Below are positions 17,891 to 27,260 of a stretch of DNA of 64,000 bases, in pieces (the first letter of the stretch is position 1; each line of letters opens with the position of its first letter). The notes below the pieces were generated by a model. It worked only from the letters and a program-made list of their open reading frames with translations, was not told the origin of the DNA and searched no databases. Both the position numbers and the translations under genes were made by a program. Source of the stretch: Propionimicrobium sp. PCR01-08-3 (GTDB lineage: Bacteria > Actinomycetota > Actinomycetes > Propionibacteriales > Propionibacteriaceae); contig NZ_CP127390.1 of assembly GCF_030286045.1 (NCBI RefSeq), forward strand, positions 2,497,482 to 2,561,481. Direction: 5' to 3'.

Positions 17891-18674
17891 GGTTCGCCAG
17901 GTTACGAAAGCATTCTTTCCGCACACCATCAACGAGAAGATCGCGCTGCGGCATGTCTCGCTGACCCTGGACGCCGGTGATTTCGCCACCATCATCGGCT
18001 CGAACGGAGCCGGCAAGTCGACGCTGCTCAATGTGGTGGCCGGACGATACCGCCCCGATCTGGGGTCGGTCTGGATCGACGGCCAAGACGTCACGAGGCT
18101 GCCCGATTACCGGGTTGCCCGGCAGGTGGGCCGGGTCTTCCAGGATCCGATGGCGGGCACCAGCCCGCACTTGACGATCGAAGAGAATCTGGCGATCGCC
18201 TGGGCCCGCAATCGTGGACGCGGCCTCAAGATGGGCGTCACCAATGCCCGCCGTGAGCAGTTCCGTGAAGAGTTGAAGACGCTCGAGCTAGGGCTGGAGA
18301 ATCGGCTGACCGCCCGCGTCGGGTTGCTGTCCGGTGGGCAGCGCCAGGCGTTGTCGCTGGTGATGGCCGCTTTCACCCAGCCGCGCATCCTGCTGTTGGA
18401 CGAGCACACTGCGGCCCTCGACCCGCAGCGCGCCGCCCTGATCACCCGGCTGACCAAGCAGATGGTCGAACGCCATCAGTTGACCTCGATGATGGTCACC
18501 CACAACATGGAGCAGGCGCTGGAACTCGGCAACCGGCTGATCATGATGCACGAGGGCGAGATCATCCTCGAGCTGCAGGGTGAGGCCAAGAAGAAGGCCA
18601 CGGTGGCCGACCTGATGGCGCAATTCGATGGTCTCAAAGGTGTCCAGCTGAGCGACCGGACGCTGCTGGCCTGA
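17883..18674 (+). CDS. trpZ: ABC transporter ATP-binding protein (TrpZ-like)
   Basis: 263 residues. Walker A GSNGAGKS (about residues 38-45), Q-loop VGRVFQDPMAGT, signature LLSGGQRQALSL, Walker B ILLLDEHTAALD and the switch MMVTHN are all present. It drives the importer encoded by the two upstream genes. Adenosine deaminase follows 20 bp downstream but has its own -10 box. Confidence 0.92.
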   Translation: MLEVRQVTKAFFPHTINEKIALRHVSLTLDAGDFATIIGSNGAGKSTLLNVVAGRYRPDLGSVWIDGQDVTRLPDYRVARQVGRVFQDPMAGTSPHLTIEENLAIAWARNRGRGLKMGVTNARREQFREELKTLELGLENRLTARVGLLSGGQRQALSLVMAAFTQPRILLLDEHTAALDPQRAALITRLTKQMVERHQLTSMMVTHNMEQALELGNRLIMMHEGEIILELQGEAKKKATVADLMAQFDGLKGVQLSDRTLLA

Positions 18675-18694
18675 ACCCTCTAGGATTACCCTCC

Positions 18695-19816
18695 ATGGCG
18701 TCCGTTGAGTTCTTCCGCAATCTGCCCAAAGTTTCCCTGCATGATCACCTCGACGGGGGTCTGCGTCCGCAGACGATGATCGAGATCGCGGACGAGATCG
18801 GGCATCGGCTGCCCGCTTCTTCGGCAGATGAACTCGGTGACTGGTTCTTCGCAACAGCCAACTCGGGATCGCTCGCGCAATACCTGACCACCTTCGATCA
18901 CACCACCGCCTGCATGCAGCGCGCCGACGATCTGCGCCGGGTGGCCCGCGAGTGGGTGGCCGATCAGGTCGCCGACGGTGTGGTTGCAGGCGAGGCCCGG
19001 TGGGCTCCCGAGCAGCATCTTCGTGCCGGGTTGAGTCTGGACGAGGCGGTCGAGGCGGTCGGCGAGGGGCTGCGCGAAGGCATCGCCGAGGCCGAGACCT
19101 CCGGGAAATCGTTCATCGCGGGGCAGATCGTGACGGCCATGCGGCACGCCGGCCGGGCCGTCGAGATCGCCGAGCTTGCCTTGCGGCACCGCGATTCTGA
19201 CCTGGTGACCGGCTTCGATATCGCAGGCGGCGAGCAGGGCAATCCCCCTGCGAAGCATCTCGCAGCTTTTCAGTTGCTACGTGAGAACGACTTCCCGTAC
19301 ACCATCCACGCCGGTGAAGAGGGCCCGCTGGAATCTATGCACGAGGCGGTGCAGACTTGCGGCGCGTTGCGTATCGGGCACGGCGTCGGCATCGTGAAAG
19401 ACATCACCCGCAATCAGACGACCGGACGCTACCAGCTCGGACGCTTCGCCCGGTTCGTCCGTGACCAGCAGATTCCGCTGGAGATCTGCCCAAGCTCAAA
19501 TCTGCAGACCGGGGTGGCGTCCGAGATGAAGGTGCATCCGATCGGCACGCTGATCTGGCTCGGATTCAATGTGACGCTAAATTGCGACAACCGGCTGGTC
19601 AGCAATACCACCTTGAGCCGCGAGTACTCCCTTGTCAGCGAGGCCTTCGGGCTGTCGACGATGCAGATGTCGCAGATCGCGCTCGCCGGAGCGTCCGCAT
19701 TGTTCCTGGATCACGCCGAACGCACCAAGCTCGTCCAAGAGATGACCCTCCCCTGGTTTCAGTCCTCGGTCAACGAGCGAGGCGGCGGCGTCCAGCCCGA
19801 GTTGTGGGAGCGCTGA
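18695..19816 (+). CDS. add: Adenosine deaminase
   Basis: 373 residues. Metal and catalytic residues are present: VSLHDHLDGGL (HxH), TIHAGEEGP (His and general-acid Glu), RIGHGVGI and CPSSN, with TLNCDNRLVS as the Asp metal-ligand block; the DN variant also occurs in mycobacterial Add. It deaminates adenosine to inosine for purine salvage. A TAGGAT -10 box ends 8 nt before the ATG and no ribosome-binding site is seen, so it is probably leaderless although it lies close behind the ABC operon. Confidence 0.93.
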   Translation: MASVEFFRNLPKVSLHDHLDGGLRPQTMIEIADEIGHRLPASSADELGDWFFATANSGSLAQYLTTFDHTTACMQRADDLRRVAREWVADQVADGVVAGEARWAPEQHLRAGLSLDEAVEAVGEGLREGIAEAETSGKSFIAGQIVTAMRHAGRAVEIAELALRHRDSDLVTGFDIAGGEQGNPPAKHLAAFQLLRENDFPYTIHAGEEGPLESMHEAVQTCGALRIGHGVGIVKDITRNQTTGRYQLGRFARFVRDQQIPLEICPSSNLQTGVASEMKVHPIGTLIWLGFNVTLNCDNRLVSNTTLSREYSLVSEAFGLSTMQMSQIALAGASALFLDHAERTKLVQEMTLPWFQSSVNERGGGVQPELWER

Positions 19817-19843
19817 CCTGAACGCACGCCGTCCGTGTTAGGC

Positions 19844-19877
19844 CCGAAAGGCCCCATGACGAGACCAAACTGCACCC
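19844..19877 (+). repeat. REP-like short dispersed repeat, copy 1
   Basis: 34 nt starting CCGAAAGGCCCCATGACG and ending CAAACTGCACCC. Two further copies in the opposite orientation lie at 25894 and 25999. The core GGCCCC-ATGAC-GAGACC is an imperfect palindrome. Confidence 0.6.
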
Positions 19878-20042
19878 GTCAGGTGATGGATGCGAGTTTG
19901 TCTGCCATTTTGAAGCGATTGAGCGGTCTGGTAAGCCCAGTGAGAAGCAGGCATGATCGATTCGGCTGCCATCCGACAGCCTCTTACCCGATCATGACCA
20001 CTTGCACCTTTGTAAGTGACCAGAAAAATGTAGACTGGCCAG

Positions 20043-20375
20043 ATGAGCGAGACAATTACCGTGAACCCGGCGCACCTATCGAGTGATGATAGGGCACGCA
20101 TTGACGCGTTCCTAGAATCCGCGAAGGAGCGCGGCGAAGTCGTCGACTTCACTTCACGGGTCGAATTGTTGACCCCAGCCGAAGTCGCTCACCGTCTGGG
20201 AATGTCACGCTCCACGGTGCTGCGCCGAATCGCCGACGGCGATATTCGCGCCACGAAGGTCGGTAGCCACCATCGCATTCCGCTCGCCGAATACGAACGC
20301 TACAGTCGAGAACTGCTCCACCGGATGGCCGAAGAGTCTGCCGCCGATATCGAAGCCGAGTTATTCCGTGAGTGA
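20043..20375 (+). CDS. Excisionase-type HTH antitoxin
   Basis: 110 residues. A helix-turn-helix of the MerR/excisionase (HTH_17) type, LTPAEVAHRLGMSRSTVLRRIADGDIRATKVGSHHRIPLAEYERY, is flanked by a helical N-terminus and an acidic C-terminus. In actinobacteria such proteins are the antitoxins of PIN-domain toxins encoded immediately downstream, and the next frame overlaps this one by 8 nt. A TAGACT -10 box ends 6 nt before the ATG (leaderless). Confidence 0.75.
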   Translation: MSETITVNPAHLSSDDRARIDAFLESAKERGEVVDFTSRVELLTPAEVAHRLGMSRSTVLRRIADGDIRATKVGSHHRIPLAEYERYSRELLHRMAEESAADIEAELFRE

Positions 20376-20589
20376 GGCACATCTTCTCTTTCTCGACGCC
20401 AACGTCCTCGCTTCGCCAGTCACCCGCACCCTCATCATCGCGGGAGCACGCTTGAAGGGCGGGATGAGTCTTCGGACCGGTTTGTGCACAGAACATCGTT
20501 TGCCGTGGGTGCCCACTTTCAATGACAGCCTCATGGAGAGAATGCTCGACGCCGTAGCTGATGAGCTATCCGATGATCTCAGCGACTGA
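20368..20589 (+). pseudogene. PIN-domain toxin, truncated
   Basis: The GTG-started frame gives VSEAHLLFLDANVLASPVTR and TLIIAGA, the normal start of a PIN_3-type RNase toxin with its first catalytic Asp. After about 28 residues it departs into sequence with no PIN features and stops at 73 residues; members usually have 140-190. None of the later acidic motifs appear in any frame up to 20770, so the gene is broken by deletion or rearrangement. The antitoxin remains intact. Confidence 0.65.
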
Positions 20590-20769
20590 GCTGCACTCAC
20601 CTTCCTGGACGCAGCATCGGGAACGCAGTATTGATAGGGCACAACTTAGGCCCCGTCGCCGGACCGACGTTATCGTGAATGATTTGGTGCATGCAGGACA
20701 CGAAATCACTCACAATAAGTCTGCATCCGCCGCTTTTCGGCTACTACGCGTCCTCATGGGGGTTCAGCC

Positions 20770-21108
20770 TCAGGCGTCGATGATGGTCGCCACCGTATCG
20801 CGGAGCTGCCGAAGGACGACCGGCCCAACGTTGCCGAGCCGTTCCCCCGCCCGCGTGGTGGCGACTGCGCGAATGTGCTGGCATTGCGCGGCCGAAACTG
20901 CGACCAGGCCGTTATGCGCATCGGGTTCGATGACAATCTCGGAACCGCTGTCGCGGATCGTGCGGGTGAGGGGAACCACCTGGACGACGTTTGACCCGCC
21001 ACGAAGAATCCGGTTGGCCGTGATGATGACCGCAGGTCTGCGCATTCCTGCTTCGGATCCTGTCGGTGCTCCTAGATCGAGATCTACAACATCACCCGGC
21101 GTCAGCAT
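20770..21108 (-). CDS. mazF: MazF/PemK-family mRNA interferase toxin
   Basis: 112 residues. MLTPGDVVDLDLGAPTGSEA then RRPAVIITANRI, VVQVVPLTRTIR and GLVAVSAAQCQHIRAV are standard MazF elements; the toxin cuts mRNA at short motifs. The ATG at 21108 overlaps the antitoxin gene end by 17 nt, so the open frame further upstream is not used. The catalytic Arg and Thr positions appear intact, so this pair may be active. Confidence 0.88.
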   Translation of the reverse strand: MLTPGDVVDLDLGAPTGSEAGMRRPAVIITANRILRGGSNVVQVVPLTRTIRDSGSEIVIEPDAHNGLVAVSAAQCQHIRAVATTRAGERLGNVGPVVLRQLRDTVATIIDA

Positions 21109-21289
21109 CGAGCCAGTCCACCTCATCGTCACGCAAGGCAGTGGCCAAATCGTCACCGATGGCTTCCTGTTCGAGCAACCGCACGGCGCGGGCAACAGCA
21201 GCAGCCACAGTCACGCCTCGGCGGGCCGCCAGTTCGTTGAGTAGATCGCGGGTGGAGCGGCTGACCCGGATCGTCGTCGTATCACTCAT
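21092..21289 (-). CDS. Ribbon-helix-helix antitoxin of the MazF pair
   Basis: 65 residues. MSDTTTIRVSRSTRDLLNEL and AARRGVTVAAAVARAVRLLEQ form a ribbon-helix-helix DNA-binding domain; the acidic tail DDLATALRDDEVDWLDADAG would cover the toxin. A TAGCCT -10 box ends 7 nt before the ATG (leaderless). It is first in the operon and overlaps mazF. Confidence 0.82.
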   Translation of the reverse strand: MSDTTTIRVSRSTRDLLNELAARRGVTVAAAVARAVRLLEQEAIGDDLATALRDDEVDWLDADAG

Positions 21290-21595
21290 GCCTCTAAGGC
21301 TAATCTCCGTAGACCAAATCATCTACAGGTTTCTAGCTTCTCGACCGCAGCCCACAGGCTAATTCACTCGACATTTTGCATCGTGCCGGATCGGCATTTT
21401 GCCCAGATTTGAATCTGCGTTTTCGCTAGCACCTAGTTGGCATCTTGGGTTACCAGTGGGCCCTGACTTCTTACTTGCAGCCAGCGGGCGATAAGCGTCG
21501 TGCGCCTTGCATGCTTCGATTTGGATGTCCCCGCGATCGGCCACGCGACCCAACGTGAGCGAATCGAAGAGCCTGAGGCAGACGACCCTGAGCCT
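21290..21595. other. Intergenic region without recognisable features
   Basis: 306 bp between the MazEF-like promoter and the 3' end of the response regulator gene. It is less GC-rich than its surroundings, with spaced GCATTTTGC-like words near 21370-21430. I see no gene, tRNA or terminator. Confidence 0.4.
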
Positions 21596-22282
21596 TCACT
21601 CGTGCCAGGTGAAAATCACTTCCGGACGACCGGAGCCGCCGGTGCGTTGACTGCGGATCGCGCGTCCCTGATCGGCCAGATACTGCAGATAGCGTCTGGC
21701 CGTCACCCGCGAGGTGTCGAGACCGTGAGCAACTTCGGACGCACTCATGCCCTCGGGTGCGGACGCACGCAACGCTGCGATGACTTCGTCCAACACCTCG
21801 TTGACCAGACCTTTCGGAGCAACCGAGGGAGCCTCCACCGGGCGCCGCAGATCACGGAAGACCGCGTCCACGCCACGCTGAGTGGTTACCTCGTCGGACG
21901 CCAGCTGCAATCGGAAACGCTGATAGGCCTCCAGCCGCTCACGCAGATCGTTGAAGGTGAACGGCTTCAGCAGATACCCGATCACACCGAGCGCGACCGC
22001 GTTGCGCACCAGCCGGGCCTCGCGGGCCGCGGTGATCGGCAGAATGTCGACCGTACCTCCGGCCGCCCGGATGCGCCGCACGATATCGAGACCGTTCCCG
22101 TCCGGCAGATTCAGATCGAGCAGCACCAAATCGACCTCATGCCCGCGCAGCATCCGCAGCGTCTCCTGCACCGTGCCGGTAACTCCGGCCACCTCGAACC
22201 CCGGCACCCGCTGCACATAGGACGCATGCCCTTCCGCAGCCAATGGCTCGTCGTCCACCACGAGCACTCGCAGGTCATTCAT
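21596..22282 (-). CDS. CitB/DcuR-family response regulator
   Basis: 228 residues. The receiver domain has the acidic pair D10-D11, phosphoacceptor D56 in LVLLDLNLPDG and Lys in YLLKPF. A C-terminal helix-turn-helix follows (GMSASEVAHGLDTSRVTARRYLQYL). The order kinase then regulator, both on the minus strand with a 113-bp gap, and the divergent GntP permease fit the CitAB/DcuSR/DctSR class that senses carboxylates and switches on a transporter. Confidence 0.88.
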   Translation of the reverse strand: MNDLRVLVVDDEPLAAEGHASYVQRVPGFEVAGVTGTVQETLRMLRGHEVDLVLLDLNLPDGNGLDIVRRIRAAGGTVDILPITAAREARLVRNAVALGVIGYLLKPFTFNDLRERLEAYQRFRLQLASDEVTTQRGVDAVFRDLRRPVEAPSVAPKGLVNEVLDEVIAALRASAPEGMSASEVAHGLDTSRVTARRYLQYLADQGRAIRSQRTGGSGRPEVIFTWHE

Positions 22283-22395
22283 GTTGCTCCCCGGCGTGCG
22301 ACAGGTGCAAAAACCTGGCCCCGGACACCGCCGACCCCGATAAACGGGTGGGCATCATACCGACGGCCCGGCAAACTACGGATCATCGGCTCCTC

Positions 22396-24210
22396 CTAAC
22401 CTTTCTCTTCGTCCGTCCCCCGAGAATCCGGATGACCGGCACCGGGCTTGACCGGAACTCTCACGCTGAAGACCGCACCCGGCCCCTCCGAAACCTGGAC
22501 GCTACCGCCCAGCTGATCGACCGTTTGGCGCACCAACGCCAGTCCGATCCCCCTTCCGGCCGGAGCGCCGGATTGCTTGGTCGACCAGCCTCGCTCGAAA
22601 CCGTGAGCCAGAGCATCAGCGTCCAGCCCCGGGCCGGAATCACTCACGGTCAACATCACCCGTCCATCAGCAACCTCGGCGTCGACCGTCACCAGTTTCT
22701 CGGACGAACCGGCCGCCGCGTCGATCGCATTATCGATCAGGTTCCCGAGAATGGTCACCGCAGCCCGCACCCCGATGACACCTTCGGGCAGGTAGGCATC
22801 GTCATCGATTTCCAACGACACCCCTCGCTCGGCAGCCTGTGCATTCTTTCCCAGCAACAGGGCCGCCACCGAAGGCTCCTCGATAGCAGCGAGCACGGCG
22901 TCGCGCTGCCGCTGTGTCGCCCGCAACTCATCGGTCGCGAAGCTCAATGCCTCCTCGGTGCGTCCGAGCTCGATCAGTGTCGTCACGGTGTGCATCCGGT
23001 TGGCGGCCTCGTGTGCCTGGGCATGCAACGCATTCGCCAGGCTGCGGGCTGCTCCCAGCTGGCCGGTCAACGCCTCCAATTCCGTACGATCCCGCAGAGT
23101 GGTCAGCGTGCTCGATCCCTGCGCTCGCATCCCCTTCCCGTTCGGCTGCTGATCGTGCCGGTCGCCATCCGACTTGCCTCCGCTCCCCTGGCGAAGGAGC
23201 CGGACGAGAGCAGTCCTCGGCGCGAGATACACCAAATGATCAGAGGTCTTGACGGCTGCCGGCCATGCATCATCAGGCTCAGCCTTCGACCTCGCCGGCC
23301 CGGCGCCACGCCCGGATCTGGAGACTTCGCGCGACGACACCAGCAGCACCCTGCCACCTTGCACCTGCGGAATATCAGCCTGCTCACCCGAGGCGGTCAG
23401 CATCCGTTCCAGGTCTGCGGGCAGGCCCAGCTCGACAAGCCTGCGTCCGGCGACATCGTCTTCGAACCCCAACAGACGCCGTGCCTCATCGTTGATCACC
23501 TCGACCCTGCCGTCCGCGCCGACGATGATCAGCCCTTCGCGCACCGCATGCAGCACGGCCTCATGATGATCGTGCAGGCGCTTCAGATCGTCCGCATTGA
23601 GCCCCATGGTCTGCCGTCTCACCCGCGAAGCCACCACGAAGGCGGCCGCACCCGACAACACGCCCGCGGTGAGTCCGGCCACCACGATCTGGGGCATCAG
23701 CGGACGCATCTGTGCGGTCACCTTTTCACGCAGCACCCCGACGGCCACCAACGCCCGCACCTGGCCTGAGACCATGACCGGCACCACGGCACGGGTGGAA
23801 GGGCCGAGGGTTCCGACGTAATCCTCCACGACCGTCCCGCCGGCCTGGGCGTCCGCGACCGTGCCGAGATAGATCTCGCCAACCTGATCAGGGTCGGGAT
23901 GGGTGTACCGCACCCCGTCAGGCGACATGATCACGATGAAATCCGCACCGGTCAGGGCCAGTTCATGCTCGGCGAAACCTGCCAGAGCGGCAGCCGGATC
24001 GTCCGCCTCGATGCCCTCGCGCACATCGTCGGTGGCCGCGATCGTCGTAGCGATGCTGGTCACCTTCTGCACCGCGGTCGCCTCGACCTGGCGCCGGGCT
24101 TGCCCGTAGGCCATCGCCACCGACAGCACGACGACGAGCACGGCTACCACGCCGAGGACGGCGAGCACGTGCGAGGCGACGCTGCGAGGAACGGTGAACA
24201 CTATGAACAC
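22396..24210 (-). CDS. CitA/DcuS-family sensor histidine kinase
   Basis: 604 residues. One membrane helix near residues 12-35, an extracytoplasmic PASTA-free sensor of about 130 residues (PDGVRYTHPDPDQVG, as in CitA/DcuS), a second helix, a PAS domain (VREGLIIVGADGRVEVINDEARRLLG), the phosphoacceptor region AQAHEAANRMHTVTTLIELG and an HATPase_c domain (NLIDNAIDAA, VSDSGPGLD, GRGIGLALVRQ). A poorly conserved insertion of about 65 residues rich in Gly, Arg and Ser sits between PAS and the LRDRTEL linker. The GTG at 24210 is used here; a GTG 9 nt further in is possible. Confidence 0.88.
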   Translation of the reverse strand: MFIVFTVPRSVASHVLAVLGVVAVLVVVLSVAMAYGQARRQVEATAVQKVTSIATTIAATDDVREGIEADDPAAALAGFAEHELALTGADFIVIMSPDGVRYTHPDPDQVGEIYLGTVADAQAGGTVVEDYVGTLGPSTRAVVPVMVSGQVRALVAVGVLREKVTAQMRPLMPQIVVAGLTAGVLSGAAAFVVASRVRRQTMGLNADDLKRLHDHHEAVLHAVREGLIIVGADGRVEVINDEARRLLGFEDDVAGRRLVELGLPADLERMLTASGEQADIPQVQGGRVLLVSSREVSRSGRGAGPARSKAEPDDAWPAAVKTSDHLVYLAPRTALVRLLRQGSGGKSDGDRHDQQPNGKGMRAQGSSTLTTLRDRTELEALTGQLGAARSLANALHAQAHEAANRMHTVTTLIELGRTEEALSFATDELRATQRQRDAVLAAIEEPSVAALLLGKNAQAAERGVSLEIDDDAYLPEGVIGVRAAVTILGNLIDNAIDAAAGSSEKLVTVDAEVADGRVMLTVSDSGPGLDADALAHGFERGWSTKQSGAPAGRGIGLALVRQTVDQLGGSVQVSEGPGAVFSVRVPVKPGAGHPDSRGTDEEKG

Positions 24211-24422
24211 AAGGATGCCCTGCGCGCACCAAGAGCACGAAGCTGGGGTGATACCGCCACATCGGCGCGACGGGAACCCCCGGAGTCAACGATGTACGCC
24301 GTTGCCGGGATATCGGCCTTACCCCGATTCCCAGCGTGTCTGCCCGCGCACCGATCGCCCGGGCGAGGCCGCGCAATGACGCAAGGCGGCGAAATTGGGA
24401 TTCTGTACAAGGGAGTCTGCCC

Positions 24423-25772
24423 ATGGCTGCATTGCATACCGTGATCGCGATCGTCGCGGTCGTTTTACTCATCATCAAGTTCAAGTTCGATCCGATCGTC
24501 GCCCTGGTGCTGGGCGCCCTCTATCTGGGCCTGGCCAGCGGAATCGGCATGATGGCAACCGTCGAGGCCATCACCACCGGATTCGGCGACATCATGGCCG
24601 ACATCGGTCTGCTGATCGGCTTCGGCGTGCTCATCGGGGCCATGCTCAACAAGATCGGCGCCTTCCAGATGATGGTCGAGGCGCTGGTGCGCGCAGTGCC
24701 CGCCAAGCGGTTGCCCTACGCGCTGGCCGCCGTGCTGGCCACCATCGCGCCGTCCATCTACGTGGACGTACAGGTCGTGCTGGCCGCACCCGTGGCCCGG
24801 TCGTCCGCCAAGTACATCGGCGCAATCGGACGCCCGTGGATGGCCGGAGCACTCGGTATCGGCATCTTCGCCGGCTACGTCTTCGTGGTGCCGGGGCTCG
24901 CCGCGATCTCGATCGTCGGCCTGCTCGACCTGACCATGGGCACCTATCTGCTCTTCGGCATCGTCATCGGCCCGCTGACCGCGATGATCACCATCTGGAT
25001 CTATCGGCGCATGCTGACCCACGGCTGGTGGAAAGAGGAGAAGGACGAAGAAGACCGCGACGACAACCTGACCGACGTCGAGACCTCCGAGACCATGGCC
25101 GCCGAGAAGCGCCCCAGGTTGCTAGCGGCGATGAGCCCCATCCTGGTTCCGCTGCTCATGATCGCCTTCGGTGCCTTCGCGGGGCTCGCCGGGCTGGATG
25201 TGCCGATCGTCAATTTCATCGGGGACGCCACCGTCGCGCTGTTCGTCGGCCTGCTCATCGCCTACGCCATGACCCGCCACTACGTGAAGGCCGAGGAAAC
25301 CCAGGACGCCTTCACCAGCGGCCTTCGTACCTCCGGCGAGATCCTGCTGGTGACCGGTGTCGGCGGCTCGCTGGGCGACGTCATCAAGGCCACCGGTCTG
25401 GCCGACATCCTGGGTGGCCTGTTCACCGCGGAGCACGGCATGCCGGTCGTCCTGATCATCCTGATGGCATGGTTCGTGGCAGCCCTGATGCACATGGCTA
25501 TCGGCTCGGTCTCGGTCGCCGCGATCACCGCCGCGGGTATCCTCGCCCCGGTCGTCAGTGGCCTGCCGATTGCCCCGATCATCATCGGTCTGGCGATCGC
25601 CTCCGGCTCGCTGTTCGCTCTGCAGGTCAACAGCAACTTCTTCTGGATGTACAAGGCGCTGCTCGGGCTCTCGACCCAGGGCACGCTGAAGACGATGACC
25701 ACCGTGACGGCGATGGGTTCGCTGATCTCGCTGCCGATAGTGATGGCGGCGTCATTGCTGCCGATAGGTTGA
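24423..25772 (+). CDS. GntP-family permease
   Basis: 449 residues with about 12 membrane helices. Family blocks include the start TVIAIVAVVLLIIKFKFDPI, GFGVLIGAMLNKIGAFQ, APSIYVDVQVVLAAPVARSS, and late VNSNFFWMYKALLGLSTQGTLKT. GntP proteins import gluconate and related sugar acids with protons. An acidic cytoplasmic loop (KEEKDEEDRDDNLTD) splits the two halves. AAGGGAG precedes the ATG. It is divergent from the CitA-type kinase pair and is its likely target, so a hydroxy- or sugar-acid substrate is probable. Confidence 0.85.
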   Translation: MAALHTVIAIVAVVLLIIKFKFDPIVALVLGALYLGLASGIGMMATVEAITTGFGDIMADIGLLIGFGVLIGAMLNKIGAFQMMVEALVRAVPAKRLPYALAAVLATIAPSIYVDVQVVLAAPVARSSAKYIGAIGRPWMAGALGIGIFAGYVFVVPGLAAISIVGLLDLTMGTYLLFGIVIGPLTAMITIWIYRRMLTHGWWKEEKDEEDRDDNLTDVETSETMAAEKRPRLLAAMSPILVPLLMIAFGAFAGLAGLDVPIVNFIGDATVALFVGLLIAYAMTRHYVKAEETQDAFTSGLRTSGEILLVTGVGGSLGDVIKATGLADILGGLFTAEHGMPVVLIILMAWFVAALMHMAIGSVSVAAITAAGILAPVVSGLPIAPIIIGLAIASGSLFALQVNSNFFWMYKALLGLSTQGTLKTMTTVTAMGSLISLPIVMAASLLPIG

Positions 25773-26125
25773 TTCAGGGCCACCGGTTGGGTGATTCGGA
25801 TTCAGGCCGAGCCCGCCCAAATACCAAGAGAGGCGGGGCCGCGCAGGGAAACTCATCCCTCGTTGCGGCTCCGCCCGGTGCCGCAGCCTTCCTGGGTGCA
25901 GTTTGATCCCATGACGGGATCTTTCGGAACCCAGCCGCCTCGCCCAGGCCTCTCCCCCGAACCGAAACCCTTCACACCAGCCGCCAGCCCATCCACCCGG
26001 GTGCAGTTTGGCCCCATGACGGGACCTTTGGGCGCCCAATCGCTTCACCCAATCGCCTCGCCACAGAGGAGGCCGAGCACGGCGAAACTGCGATCATTCG
26101 CCGATACGAGTGATTGAATTGCCCC
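25773..26125. repeat. Intergenic region with two REP-like repeats
   Basis: 353 bp between the permease and the oxidoreductase gene. Two 34-nt repeats, 25894-25927 and 25999-26032, run opposite to copy 1 at 19844. Each begins GGGTGCAGTTTG and has the palindromic centre GATCCC-ATGAC-GGGATC or its variant. No gene is supported here; a minus-strand open frame merely shows the repeat twice as RLGxxRSRHGxKLHPG. Confidence 0.6.
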
Positions 26126-27115
26126 ATGAAGGCTGTCATCGTCACCGCCGCTGGCGGACCAGAAGTACTCGAATACGCAGATGCGCCCGACCCCGTCGCC
26201 GGTCCCGGCGAAGTCGTCGTCAAGGTGGACGCCGCGGGCGTGAACTTCATCGACACCTATCGCCGCTCCGGCGTGTACAAGATGGACTATCCGTACATCG
26301 CAGGCGATGAGGGCTCCGGACGCGTTGCCTCGGTGGGCCCCGGGGTCTCGTCCGAAGTCAAGGAGGGAGATCCGGTGGCCTGGGCGTCCGCACCCGGCTC
26401 CTACGCAGAATATGTCGCTGTCAAGGAAGATCAGCTGCTGCCGGTGCCCGAAGGCATGGACATGAAGGCGGCCGGGGCGCTGCCGATGCAGGGCCTGACC
26501 GCGCATTACCTGTGCCGCTCGATCTTCCCGATCAACGAGGGCCACGTCGCGCTGGTGCATGCCGCGGCCGGTGGCGTCGGAGGCCTGCTCACCCAAATGA
26601 TCACCTCGCACGGCGGACGGGTGATCGGTACCGCGGGCACCCCGGAGAAGGCCGAGATCGCCAAGGGCTACGGAGCGTCCGATGTGATTCTCTACACCGA
26701 GATCCCCGCCGATGAATTGACCACCGAGTTGCCCCGCCGGGTGCGCGCGCTGGCCGGTGGCGGGGTCGACGTGGTCTTCGACGGGGTCGGCAAGACCACC
26801 TTCGACGCCTCCCTGGCGAGCCTGAAGGTTCGCGGCATGATGGTGCTGTTCGGCGGATCGTCTGGCCAGGTGCCGCCGTTCGATCTGCAACGGCTGAACT
26901 CTGCCGGATCGCTGTTCATCACGCGTCCGACCCTCGCCCACTACACCTTGACCAGGGACGAAACCCTGTGGCGTGCAGGCGAGGTGTTCGGCCAGGCGGC
27001 GTCCGGCCAATTGAAGGTGCCGATCGGACGCGAGTTCCCGCTCGTCGAAGCCGCGGACGCCCATCGCGCCCTGGAATCACGTCAGACAACCGGCAAGGTG
27101 ATCCTGGTTCCGTAG
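26126..27115 (+). CDS. qor: Zinc-independent quinone oxidoreductase (MDR superfamily)
   Basis: 329 residues. MKAVIVTAAGGPEVLEYADA, NFIDTYRRSGVY and the nucleotide-binding block VHAAAGGVGGLLTQM identify the NADPH:quinone oxidoreductase branch; zinc ligands are absent as expected. It reduces quinones or enones with NADPH. The ATG at 26126 starts the conserved N-terminus; a TTG four codons upstream is less likely. It is a single gene that faces the exporter gene. Confidence 0.9.
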   Translation: MKAVIVTAAGGPEVLEYADAPDPVAGPGEVVVKVDAAGVNFIDTYRRSGVYKMDYPYIAGDEGSGRVASVGPGVSSEVKEGDPVAWASAPGSYAEYVAVKEDQLLPVPEGMDMKAAGALPMQGLTAHYLCRSIFPINEGHVALVHAAAGGVGGLLTQMITSHGGRVIGTAGTPEKAEIAKGYGASDVILYTEIPADELTTELPRRVRALAGGGVDVVFDGVGKTTFDASLASLKVRGMMVLFGGSSGQVPPFDLQRLNSAGSLFITRPTLAHYTLTRDETLWRAGEVFGQAASGQLKVPIGREFPLVEAADAHRALESRQTTGKVILVP

Positions 27116-27203
27116 TGGGCGCCTGATCGTCGATCCACCGCAGCCTCGCTCGCGCTATGGCGTTTGCTCGTGTTGTGCCGAGAGCGAGAATCCACAACGC
27201 GAG

Positions 27204-27248
27204 CGTGGCCCGAGTGGGCGTCCACACCGGGAGCCAACTCGGGCCACG
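27204..27248. terminator. Hairpin between convergent genes
   Basis: A perfect 12-bp inverted repeat CGTGGCCCGAGT / ACTCGGGCCACG with a 21-nt loop lies between the ends of qor and the exporter gene. There is no T-run, which is common for actinobacterial terminators; bidirectional action is inferred. Confidence 0.55.
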
Positions 27249-27260
27249 AGAAGAAACCGA

